From positions 2,198,501 to 2,262,500 of the forward strand of contig NZ_CP141184.1 in assembly GCF_035609205.1 (NCBI RefSeq): a stretch of 64,000 nt of DNA, read 5' to 3'. This document shows, in pieces, positions 26,503 through 32,898 of this stretch; the stretch's first letter is position 1; each line of letters opens with the position of its first letter. A program made the position numbers and the translations under genes. The notes below the pieces were generated by a model, which saw only the letters and a list, made by a program, of their open reading frames with translations, was not told the origin of the DNA and made no database searches. The DNA is from Hymenobacter sp. GOD-10R (GTDB lineage: Bacteria; Bacteroidota; Bacteroidia; Cytophagales; Hymenobacteraceae).

Positions 26503-28050
26503 ATGCGCTTCAACTTCAACTTCCGCAAAAACGAATCGGTGCCGGTGGTTAACCACGAAGGCGCCGCTGCTTACCAGCTTACGCCCCAACTCGAACTGTA
26601 CGCCGCCGTGGCTACCGCCGCGCTCAGCGACCAGTTTTATGAAAAGGCCGATACGCGGCTGGCACGATTGCGCGAGTTGGTAGCGCAAAACGAGCCCTTA
26701 TTTGTAGCACAACTGGCGGTGTATGCCCGCGAAAAGCTCTACTTACGCTCGGTCCCTTTGGTGCTGACTGTGGAGCTAGCCCGCCTGCACCGCGGCGATA
26801 ATCTCGTGAGCCGCCTCGTGGCTCGTGTGGTGCAGCGCCCCGACGAAATCACGGAGTTGCTGGCTTTCTACGCCGTCGCCAATGAGCGCCAAGGCACGAA
26901 CGGCAAAGCACCCGTGAAAACCCTCAACCGCCTTTCCAAGCAGTTGCAGAAAGGCCTAGCGCTCAGCTTCAACCGCTTCGATGGCTACCAGCTCGCCAAG
27001 TACGACCGCGCTGGTCAAGTGCGTCTCCGCGACGCCTTGTTCCTGGTGCACCCCCAAGCTAAAGACGCGGCCCAACAAGCATTGTTCGACCAACTAGTGC
27101 GCGGTGAACTCGCCACGCCCTATACCTGGGAAACGGAGCTGTCGGCCCAAGGGCAATAGTCGTTTGCTAGTGCCGCGGAGCGTCAAGCGGTCTTCAAAGC
27201 CAAGTGGGAAGAGCTGATTGCCAGCGGCAAGCTAGGCTACATGGCCTTGCTACGAAACCTGCGCAACATCATCGAAGTCGATGTGTCGGCCGATGCGGTG
27301 CAGACGGTATGTGCTACGCTTGCCAACCGGGCAGCGGTGGCGCGCAGCAAGCAGTTGCCGTTCCGCTTCTTGGCGGCTTACCGCGAGGTGCTGGAGTTGA
27401 AGTTGGGGCGCGTACCCGGCGTGTTAGCGGCATTGGAAACGGCCATCGGCCACTCCGTCGCCAACTTGCGCGGCTTCGATGCTAACACCCGTGTGCTCTT
27501 GGCCTGCGACGTGTCGGGCTCCATGCAACAACCCATATCAGCGCGCAGCAAAGTGCTGCTCTATGACATCGGGCTGGTGTTGGCTATGCTCCTGCAAAGC
27601 CGCTGTCAGCATGTCGTAACGGGCATGTTTGGCGATAAATGGAAGCGCATCAGCTTGCCCACTGGGCAGGTGTTGCGCAACGTGCAGGAGATGTACCGCC
27701 GGGAAGGGGAGGTGGGCTACAGCACCAACGGCCACTTGGTCGTCTACGACTTGCGGCAGCGCCGTGAGGTAGTAGATAAGGTGATGATCTTCACCGACTG
27801 CCAGCTGTGGGACAGCACTGGTCGGGCCGGCTCGCTGGCCGCCGAGTGGCGCGAATATCGCCGCACGGTAGCGCCGCAAGCGCAGCTCTACCTCTTCGAC
27901 CTAGCCGGTCACGGCACCGCGCCGCTGCAAGTGCGTCGCGAAGATGGTGTAGCGCTGGTCGCGGGCTGGTCGGACAAAGTGTTCGACGTACTGGCCGCGC
28001 TGGAAGACGGTGGCTCCGCCCTGACGGAGATTGAAAAGGTTGAGTTCTAA
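26503..28050 (+). pseudogene. rsr: Ro60/Rsr (TROVE-VWA) protein gene with in-frame amber codon
   Basis: Ro60 is a ring-shaped protein that binds Y RNAs on its outer face and misfolded or fragmentary RNA in its central hole. The frame 26503-28050 is uninterrupted except for TAG at 27157-27159 (codon 219). Without it the product would be 515 residues, normal for bacterial Rsr. The 5' part carries the HEAT-like TROVE repeats (LYAAVATAALSDQFYEKAD, PLFVAQLAVYAREKLYLRSVP); immediately after the stop the family sequence continues (FKAKWEELIASGKLGYMALL, then RNLRNI). A VWA domain with the MIDAS motif DVSGSM at about residue 336 ends the protein. TAG ends other genes here, so suppression is not general. 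Nonsense mutation (CAG or AAG to TAG), readthrough or sequence error are the options. The Y RNA array and rtcB follow. Confidence 0.85.
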
Positions 28051-28067
28051 TTCAATAAAGCGGTCCA

Positions 28068-28099
28068 GGAGCGGCAGATAGAAAAGCGGCTGCCGCTCC
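28068..28099 (+). terminator. Stem-loop after the Ro60 gene
   Basis: A perfect 10-bp stem, GGAGCGGCAG (28068-28077) with CTGCCGCTCC (28090-28099), has a 12-base loop and lies 17 bases after the Ro60 stop. No T-run follows, so it may be a processing or mRNA-stabilising hairpin rather than a terminator, which would let transcription continue into the RNA array. Confidence 0.55.
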
Positions 28100-28170
28100 C
28101 TCGCTAATAGGTAAAAGGATCTTCTGAAACAGGTTACATGAAACATAATTAAACAACACTTCCCAACTAG

Positions 28171-28313
28171 CCTACAAGGTGCCGTAAGCGGGCGCTACTT
28201 CGTGGTCCGTTTTCGACTTCACCATGTGGAGTCTCGCAGGTTCGAACCCTGCTCCCCGGCCTGAAGGCTTGGGGGATGAAAACATGCGCTTGCTGCTTGT
28301 TGTCCTTGCTAGG
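28171..28313 (+). ncRNA. Y RNA-like unit 1 (T-arm type, degenerate D side)
   Basis: Terminal helix CCTACAAGG (28171-28179) with CCTTGCTAGG (28304-28313), one bulge. The conserved GGTGCCGTA follows, then a 9-bp inner helix AGCGGGCGC (28187-28195) with GCGCTTGCT (28286-28294, two G-U pairs), and the signature TACTTCG. The apical module has a perfect T-arm GCAGG-TTCGAAC-CCTGC (28236-28252) and an acceptor-like helix TCCCC/GGGGA closed by a hairpin loop. The canonical D-arm sequence is missing. The 3' strand carries TTGTTG. The tRNA elements are permuted (T side before D side), as in YrlA-type Y RNAs. Confidence 0.78.
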
Positions 28314-28332
28314 TTGGTTGCGGAAAGGTATT

Positions 28333-28470
28333 CCGTCGGGTGTCGTAGCGGCGTGTTACTTCGGGTCGCAGGTTCGAGCCCTGCCTTTCAGGTTTGCCTG
28401 AGAGTAGCTCAGTTGGTAGAGCAGAGCGGTTTCGGTCGTGTCTTTCGCGCCGTGCTTTTTACCCCGACGG
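28333..28470 (+). ncRNA. Y RNA-like unit 2 with permuted tRNA module
   Basis: Terminal helix CCGTCGGG (28333-28340) with CCCGACGG (28463-28470), perfect. Then GGTGTCGTAG, inner helix CGGCG with CGCCG (about 28349-28353 and 28448-28452) and the signature TTACTTCG. T-arm GCAGG-TTCGAGC-CCTGC at 28368-28384. Acceptor-like helix CTTTCAGG (28385-28392) with CCTGAGAG (28397-28404), 8 bp with one G-U, closed by a TTTG tetraloop. D-arm TAGCTCAGTTGGTAGAGCA at 28405-28423. Thus T-arm, acceptor and D-arm appear in circularly permuted order, with the long stem standing where a tRNA anticodon arm would be. Confidence 0.83.
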
Positions 28471-28484
28471 ATTTCTTCTTACCT

Positions 28485-28629
28485 CACTGGGTGCCGTAGT
28501 TCAGCCATACTTCGCACTTTGATTGCCCGGGTCGCGGGTTCGAGCCCCGCCAACTGGTCCTAGCTAGGTTCAGTTGTAGCTCAGTTGGTTAGAGCAGGAT
28601 ACAGAGGCTGGGCGCTTGTTGCCCCGGTG
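28485..28629 (+). ncRNA. Y RNA-like unit 3 with permuted tRNA module
   Basis: Terminal helix CACTGGG (28485-28491) with CCCCGGTG (28622-28629). GGTGCCGTAG follows, inner helix CAGCC (28502-28506) with GGCTG (28606-28610), and the signature ATACTTCG. T-arm GCGGG-TTCGAGC-CCCGC at 28534-28550. Acceptor-like helix CAACTG (28551-28556) with CAGTTG (28571-28576), perfect 6 bp, whose 14-base loop contains CCTAGCTAGG. D-arm TAGCTCAGTTGGTTAGAGCA at 28577-28596. The 3' strand carries GCTTGTTGCCCC. It lacks any anticodon loop, so it is a tRNA mimic, not a tRNA. Confidence 0.85.
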
Positions 28630-28639
28630 AGAAAAGTAC

Positions 28640-28768
28640 CTGACAGGTGCCGTAGCAAAGTCTTACTTCGCCTTGGACGCTGGGGTCGCGGGTTCGAGTC
28701 CCGCTCATCCTTCGGGGTGGTAGCTCAGTTGGTTAGAGCACAGAGACTTGCGGTTGTTGCCCTGTCAG
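28640..28768 (+). ncRNA. Y RNA-like unit 4 with permuted tRNA module and UUCG loop
   Basis: Terminal helix CTGACAGG (28640-28647) with CCTGTCAG (28761-28768), perfect 8 bp. GGTGCCGTAG, inner helix AAGTCT (28658-28663) with AGACTT (28744-28749), signature TTACTTCG. T-arm GCGGG-TTCGAGT-CCCGC at 28688-28704. Acceptor-like helix TCATCC (28705-28710) with GGGTGG (28715-28720), 6 bp with two G-U pairs, capped by a very stable C(UUCG)G tetraloop. D-arm TAGCTCAGTTGGTTAGAGCA at 28721-28740. 3' strand GGTTGTTGCCC. This is the clearest copy of the permuted tRNA module in the array. Confidence 0.86.
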
Positions 28769-28774
28769 CTTATA

Positions 28775-28858
28775 GGAATGCCAGAAGGTGCCGTAGGGTA
28801 GTCTTACTTCGACTGAAAATCCAACGTGACTACTCGGCTGTCGCCCTTCTTACATTCC
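28775..28858 (+). ncRNA. Minimal Y RNA-like unit 5, no tRNA module
   Basis: Terminal helices GGAATG (28775-28780) with CATTCC (28853-28858) and AGAAGG (28783-28788) with CCTTCT (28845-28850). GGTGCCGTAG, inner helix GTAGTC (28798-28803) with GACTAC (28828-28833), and the signature TTACTTCG directly after it. The apical part is a short single-stranded loop in place of the tRNA module. The 3' strand GGCTGTCGCCC corresponds to TTGTTGCCC of the other units. It keeps the putative Ro60-binding stem only. Confidence 0.8.
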
Positions 28859-28865
28859 TCTCAAC

Positions 28866-28943
28866 CTAGCCGGATGCCGTAGGGCAGCGTTTCTTCGACT
28901 TTTATTCGCAAACAGACTGCTGTCCATTTGTTGCTCCGGCTAG
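28866..28943 (+). ncRNA. Minimal Y RNA-like unit 6, no tRNA module
   Basis: Terminal helix CTAGCCGG (28866-28873) with CCGGCTAG (28936-28943), perfect 8 bp. ATGCCGTAGG, inner helix GGGCAGC (28882-28888) with GCTGTCC (28919-28925, one G-U), then TTTCTTCG, the variant of the ACTTCG signature. The apical loop is short and AT-rich with no T- or D-arm. The 3' strand has ATTTGTTGCTCC. Last member of the array. Confidence 0.8.
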
Positions 28944-29281
28944 CTAGGGTTGGGCTTCGTGTAAACGCTTCATCAACATAATAGTATGGAACCAAGATTT
29001 ACGCTTAGCCCATTCGGGAGAAGAGTTCTGCGGCTTTTCGCCAAGCACTTGCACCGGTTCGCCGCGCTGAATTGCTTGGATCGATAAGAAAGTGTCAGCA
29101 GATAGTAGCAGTATCCGTTTGGAACGCCTCCTGTTTGCCAACGCTTGCTTGGTCCGACGCCCTAGGTGTTCGACCGGTATCGGTGAACAGGCTTCGTGCG
29201 GGCGTTTACAAACAGATTAGTATTTAACACAGACATCAGCAACGATACCGGTCAGGCGACTCACGCCTTCGGACCAGTGCC
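28944..29281. other. Spacer between the RNA array and rtcB
   Basis: It holds an inverted repeat at 29150-29279 (separate entry). On the minus strand a frame at 28944-29141 would encode 65 basic residues from a TTG codon; its stop touches the end of RNA unit 6. I do not recognise it and cannot support it as a gene, although it could be a remnant. The rtcB start lies at the very end of the repeat. Confidence 0.45.
29150..29279. repeat. Inverted repeat of the GGTCCGACGCC family, before rtcB
   Basis: Arms at about 29150-29186 and 29243-29279. The left arm contains GGTCCGACGCCCTAGG and TTCGACCGGTATCG; the right arm is its imperfect complement (CGATACCGGTCAGGCGA...GGACCAG). The same core is found at 39871-39992, 43185-43323 and 44755-44878, so this is one dispersed family. 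It ends two bases before the rtcB GTG start and may influence translation or RNA processing. Confidence 0.72.
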
Positions 29282-30748
29282 GTGCGGAAACACAAGGTCG
29301 TTGGTTTACCAAAAACCAACGCCAAAATAGCAAACCAGATCATGGCTCAACAACTACGTGGCAACGACCTCCGCCAACTCGGATTTCCGGAAGGGCGTGC
29401 CATTGGCTTGGCGCTGGCTCAATTGCAGCGCAAGCACTTAAAAAAACTCTCCCACACGGAGCAGCTGAATCTGCTCCAAACCTTACTACATAGCCCCAAA
29501 GAGTACTTGACCGACCTCGACTGGAGCCACACGGCCGCCGCGCTGCTGCCGCCACCCAGCCGCCATATTGCTCTGGCCGAGCGCAAGGAATACGCCGTGT
29601 TCGGCCCCGAGTACATCGACCAAGGTGCCATTCACCAGATGGAAACGGCCATGAAGCTGCCCATCACGGTCGCCGGCGCCCTCATGCCCGACGCTCACCA
29701 CGGCTACGGCTTGCCTATCGGCGGCGTACTGGCCACAGACAACGCTGTGATTCCTTACGCCGTGGGCGTGGACATCGGGTGCCGGATGGCGCTGTCGGTG
29801 TACGCGCTGCCGCCCAAACACTTGGAGCAGCGCGTACAGGAGTTGCGCAAGATCTTGCTCGACAACACCAAGTTCGGCAACCGCGACGTGTTCCGCTACG
29901 GCCAAAAGCTAGATCACGCCGTGTTGGAGCGCGATGAGTTCTTGAGCATCCCTTTCCTTCGCAACAAGCAGGAAACGGCGGCCGCACAGATCGGCACTTC
30001 GGGTGGCGGCAACCACTTTGTGGAGTTCGGCGTGGTCGACATCACCGATCCGCAAAACGAGCTAGGCGTACCGGTGGGCCAATACCTAGGTCTGCTCTCG
30101 CACTCCGGCTCCCGCGGCCTCGGCGCGAGCATCGCCAACCACTACACCAAGCTGGCGAAAGACGTTTGCCAACTGCCCGCCGAAGCCCAACACCTAGCTT
30201 GGCTTTCGCTCGACACGGAAGCGGGGCAGGAGTACTGGGCTGCCATGAATTTGGCCGGTGACTACGCCTCCGCCTGTCACCACCAGATTCACCAACGCAT
30301 TGCCAAAGCGTTGGGCGAACGGCCCCTAGGAAAAGTGGAAAACCACCACAACTTCGCCTGGAAGGAACGCCTAGCTGATGGTCGCAACGTGGTGGTGCAC
30401 CGCAAGGGCGCTACGCCGGCCGGCGCGGGGGTGCTCGGCATCATTCCCGGCTCGATGACGGCTCCCGGCTTCATCGTGCGCGGGCGAGGCGAAGCGACGT
30501 CGCTAGCTTCGGCCTCGCACGGCGCTGGGCGGGCCATGTCGCGGACGCGGGCCAAGCAGGAGCTAGGCGAAGCCGAAGTGCGCCAGTACCTAGCCGACGC
30601 GGGCGTGTCGCTCATCGGTGGCGGCGTGGACGAAGCGCCCCAGGCTTACAAGGACATTTTCGCCGTGATGCGCAGCCAGCAGGAGCTCGTGGACGTGCTC
30701 GGCACGTTCACCCCGCGCATCGTGCGGATGGAAGGGGCTACCACGTGA
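29282..30748 (+). CDS. rtcB: RNA-splicing ligase RtcB
   Basis: Joins RNA ends bearing 2',3'-cyclic phosphate (or 3'-phosphate) to 5'-OH ends using GTP and manganese; used for tRNA and rRNA repair. The 488-residue product shows the family motifs: PDAHHGYGLPIGG (about 136-148), the metal-binding VGVDIGCRM with D164 and C167, GTSGGGNHFVEF, LSHSGSRG, RKGATPAGAG with IPGSM, and ASHGAGRAMSR, where H413 should be the guanylylated histidine. The GTG at 29282 is the longest start; an ATG at 29342 is an alternative. No RtcA cyclase or RtcR regulator is adjacent, unlike enterobacterial rsr-yrl-rtcBA loci. Confidence 0.93.
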   Translation: MRKHKVVGLPKTNAKIANQIMAQQLRGNDLRQLGFPEGRAIGLALAQLQRKHLKKLSHTEQLNLLQTLLHSPKEYLTDLDWSHTAAALLPPPSRHIALAERKEYAVFGPEYIDQGAIHQMETAMKLPITVAGALMPDAHHGYGLPIGGVLATDNAVIPYAVGVDIGCRMALSVYALPPKHLEQRVQELRKILLDNTKFGNRDVFRYGQKLDHAVLERDEFLSIPFLRNKQETAAAQIGTSGGGNHFVEFGVVDITDPQNELGVPVGQYLGLLSHSGSRGLGASIANHYTKLAKDVCQLPAEAQHLAWLSLDTEAGQEYWAAMNLAGDYASACHHQIHQRIAKALGERPLGKVENHHNFAWKERLADGRNVVVHRKGATPAGAGVLGIIPGSMTAPGFIVRGRGEATSLASASHGAGRAMSRTRAKQELGEAEVRQYLADAGVSLIGGGVDEAPQAYKDIFAVMRSQQELVDVLGTFTPRIVRMEGATT

Positions 30749-30753
30749 TACTA

Positions 30754-30798
30754 CCTCCCGTTGTGAAGATGAGATCTTCTCGTTTTCACAACGGGAGG
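30754..30798. terminator. Strong hairpin between rtcB and a convergent gene
   Basis: A perfect 14-bp stem, CCTCCCGTTGTGAA (30754-30767) with TTCACAACGGGAGG (30785-30798). It lies six bases after the rtcB stop and directly abuts the stop of the convergent gene, so it can end transcripts of both. Confidence 0.82.
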
Positions 30799-31698
30799 TT
30801 ATGGTTGAATCCTTGCCTGCACGGCTAAGCGAGACCGAGTACTGTCGGGTATAACTCCCTTGTATTTGGTTAGGATTGCTTTGGCTATTTCTTGTTGTTG
30901 CGCTGGCGTGAGCTTGGTCAGAGGACCATCCGCCGGACGATTCGTCGTGCGATACTGGTGCAAGTAGCGGCTCAATTCGTAGTAGTTGCTCCGGCCAGGA
31001 GCGGCAAAGTCGGCCTTGGCAAAGTAGCTTTGGGCATTCGCTGCTTCGCCGTTTAAGAGCTTGATATAGCCTTGCACGGCCAGACTATCTGCTTTTTGCC
31101 GGGCGTGGCCCAGTGCCTGACTGGCTTCATTGGCGATGTTCTTCGCGACGGCGCCCACCGCTTGCGTGGGTAGTTGTACATTTTGTTTAAGCTGGGCGAA
31201 GCGTATTTCCTGCTGCTGCCGCCGGGCCGAGTCTGACGAGGCTAGCGTCGAGGAAGGAAGTGCCGCCGGAATAATGCTCTTGCGTTGAGCTAAGGTATTC
31301 AGGGTATTATTCATCGCCTTAGCAAACGTGGGATCTTGCGCCAGCAACGTACGGGTGAGATTAGCCGTGTTGAGCAAAACGGGCGTGGAACCGTCGGCGA
31401 GGGCTTTGCTGTAGAGGTCGGCGGCTAGCTTGGCGCGTTCTACTTTGGCTTTCTCCTCTTCGTTATGGTTGGTAGCATTATAGGTGATGAGTGCAATGCA
31501 AAGCGTGAGCAAAGGTGTTAGGGCCGATACCGACAGCTGAACATACGCCGTCCAGCGTGTGGTTTTCTTCAAGTCGTCGAGCTGAGTGCCTAGGTCGCGG
31601 AGCTTATCGGTGCCGTAGAAACTGCGAAATTCCTGCATTTCCTGTTGCAGCGCTTCGTAGTTACGCTTGAGCTGATCGTAGTCATCCTGAGCCATCAT
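30799..31698 (-). CDS. Unknown membrane-anchored coiled-coil protein
   Basis: I do not recognise the family. The 299-residue product has an N-terminal coiled coil (residues of about 3-50), one membrane segment (YVQLSVSALTPLLTLCIALITYNA, about 53-76), then a helical domain. The middle is rich in Ala, Gln, Leu. Part of the C-terminal half (AVQGYIKLLNGEAANAQSYFAKA, from about 208) resembles a tetratricopeptide-like helix pair, which would suggest protein-protein contacts. Two adjacent Met codons (31698, 31695) are both possible starts. It converges with rtcB, so it is not in that operon. Confidence 0.65.
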   Translation of the reverse strand: MMAQDDYDQLKRNYEALQQEMQEFRSFYGTDKLRDLGTQLDDLKKTTRWTAYVQLSVSALTPLLTLCIALITYNATNHNEEEKAKVERAKLAADLYSKALADGSTPVLLNTANLTRTLLAQDPTFAKAMNNTLNTLAQRKSIIPAALPSSTLASSDSARRQQQEIRFAQLKQNVQLPTQAVGAVAKNIANEASQALGHARQKADSLAVQGYIKLLNGEAANAQSYFAKADFAAPGRSNYYELSRYLHQYRTTNRPADGPLTKLTPAQQQEIAKAILTKYKGVIPDSTRSRLAVQARIQP

Positions 31699-32019
31699 GA
31701 GTAGGAATAGTAGCACAAAAGGGTAATGCTATGCATTGGACGACCAGCGTACATCCGTACCAGCACGGAATTTTGCGAAGGGCCATCGACTTACCCGGTA
31801 AGGCCTAGGTCTTCTCCGATGTTTTATTAGAAAGGCAGCATAACTCAGCGTTGTGCTGCCTTTTTTCGTGCTTGAACTCAAGGAAAATAAATGCTGTCCA
31901 CGTTGTGATAAGCGCCTAACATGATCCTTTTGTTATCGTTAGGTTACCTTTTGAGTGACAACTTGCGGCTATCTTCGCCGCCGTTTGCTGCCTACTTTTC
32001 CCTCAAGCCTATTCCTTTC
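31699..32019. other. Intergenic region with a plus-strand terminator
   Basis: Holds the upstream flanks of divergent genes. A clear hairpin with T-run lies at 31831-31866 (separate entry), although no plus-strand gene ends here, so a short RNA between about 31740 and 31866 is possible. TATCTTCG at about 31970 resembles a weak -7 box for the DUF2490 gene. Confidence 0.45.
31831..31866 (+). terminator. Intrinsic terminator with no preceding plus-strand gene
   Basis: Stem AAAGGCAGCA (31831-31840) with TGCTGCCTTT (31854-31863), 13-base loop, then T-run to 31866. The nearest plus-strand gene upstream is rtcB, 1.1 kb away and already followed by its own hairpin. Confidence 0.68.
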
Positions 32020-32814
32020 ATGACTAAATCATTACTCATTGCGGCCTCAGTGCTGGTGTTGGTAAGTAACAGCCGTGTAGCCCATGCTCAAACTCCTGCT
32101 AACCCCGTTTTGCCGTGGGGCACCTGGTTTATCGGAACGGCACAACTGGTAGGTAGCCCCGAGAAGAAGTGGGGTGCGTGGGCCGAAGTGCAAGCCCGCA
32201 CTGATGGGGTGTTTAAGCGCTATTTCTACAACGAGCTGAAGGGCGGCCTGACGTACGACCTAGATAAGAATTCGTACGTGCTGCTCGGTGGGGGGCGATA
32301 TAGCACTTCCGACTACCGGGAGCTTAGCGACGGGCCGCTCAACGTAGAGAAGCGCCTCTGGCTGCAACTAGTACAAAACCAGTTCATCGGGCGGGTGAAG
32401 CTTGAACACCGCTACCGGGTAGAGCGGCGCTGGTTTGCCTACCGCGGGGATAGTAGCGAGGTGCGCCACCGCATCCGCTACCGGCTGAACACGTTCATCC
32501 CTCTGAACAAACCAACCATGACGGGCAAAACGGTCTTCCTGTCGGTTTACGACGAGATATTCCTCAACCCTAAAGGGCCCGTTTTTGAGCGTAACCGCGT
32601 ATATGGTGGCCTAGGTTATCAGTTCAATGATCATTGGGTGGTGCAGGCAGGGTGGGTGCATCAGGCTAATTACAATCTGCCGGTGGTTATGCAGAACCAG
32701 TTTATTCCTCAGAATACGTCGGCCAAAAACAACGTGGTGCTAAGCGCGTTCTACCGTCTACGGCACCGCAACGATACGTCGCCGGTTAACCGCCTGCCCT
32801 CGCAGCCCGACTAA
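32020..32814 (+). CDS. DUF2490-like outer-membrane protein
   Basis: A 264-residue exported protein with a signal peptide (MTKSLLIAASVLVLVSNSRVAHAQ). The mature part has alternating hydrophobic/aromatic strands (WGAWAEVQARTDGVFKRYFY, NELKGGLTYDL, RVKLEHRYRVERRWF, HRIRYRLNTFIPLN, VFLSVYDEIFLN), as expected of a small beta-barrel of the DUF2490 type. Role unknown; likely outer membrane. The ATG at 32020 is chosen because the signal peptide begins there. It is followed 84 bases later by a two-component operon, which may or may not include it. Confidence 0.76.
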   Translation: MTKSLLIAASVLVLVSNSRVAHAQTPANPVLPWGTWFIGTAQLVGSPEKKWGAWAEVQARTDGVFKRYFYNELKGGLTYDLDKNSYVLLGGGRYSTSDYRELSDGPLNVEKRLWLQLVQNQFIGRVKLEHRYRVERRWFAYRGDSSEVRHRIRYRLNTFIPLNKPTMTGKTVFLSVYDEIFLNPKGPVFERNRVYGGLGYQFNDHWVVQAGWVHQANYNLPVVMQNQFIPQNTSAKNNVVLSAFYRLRHRNDTSPVNRLPSQPD

Positions 32815-32898
32815 GCAGGTGGCGCAAAGCGCAGATTAAGTCCTACATTTCGCTTCGATCGTCACGTTGCTACCTTCCCTATCCCATCTGTCTGCGCC

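Noticed and set aside
27157..27159. TAG as a reassigned or specially suppressed codon
   Set aside because: Other genes in the window end with TAG in the expected place, and no suppressor tRNA or insertion-element structure was seen.
27241..28050. An independent VWA-protein gene starting at 27241
   Set aside because: The frame is the same as the upstream TROVE part, and family-like sequence continues directly after the TAG, upstream of that Met. It is better read as the rest of a broken Ro60 gene.
28577..28704. A canonical tRNA made from the D-arm of RNA unit 3 and the T-arm of unit 4
   Set aside because: The acceptor strands (CAGTTG and TCATCC) do not pair, there is no anticodon arm in the right place, and each arm pairs perfectly within its own unit in permuted order.
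28224..28869. Open frames over the RNA array that could be read as small proteins
   Set aside because: They run through T-arm, D-arm and helix sequences and show no protein-like composition; the RNA structures explain the sequence.
28944..29141. A 65-residue basic minus-strand gene after the RNA array
   Set aside because: TTG start, no known family, and its frame runs back into the inverted repeat. It was noted in the spacer entry but not called as a gene.
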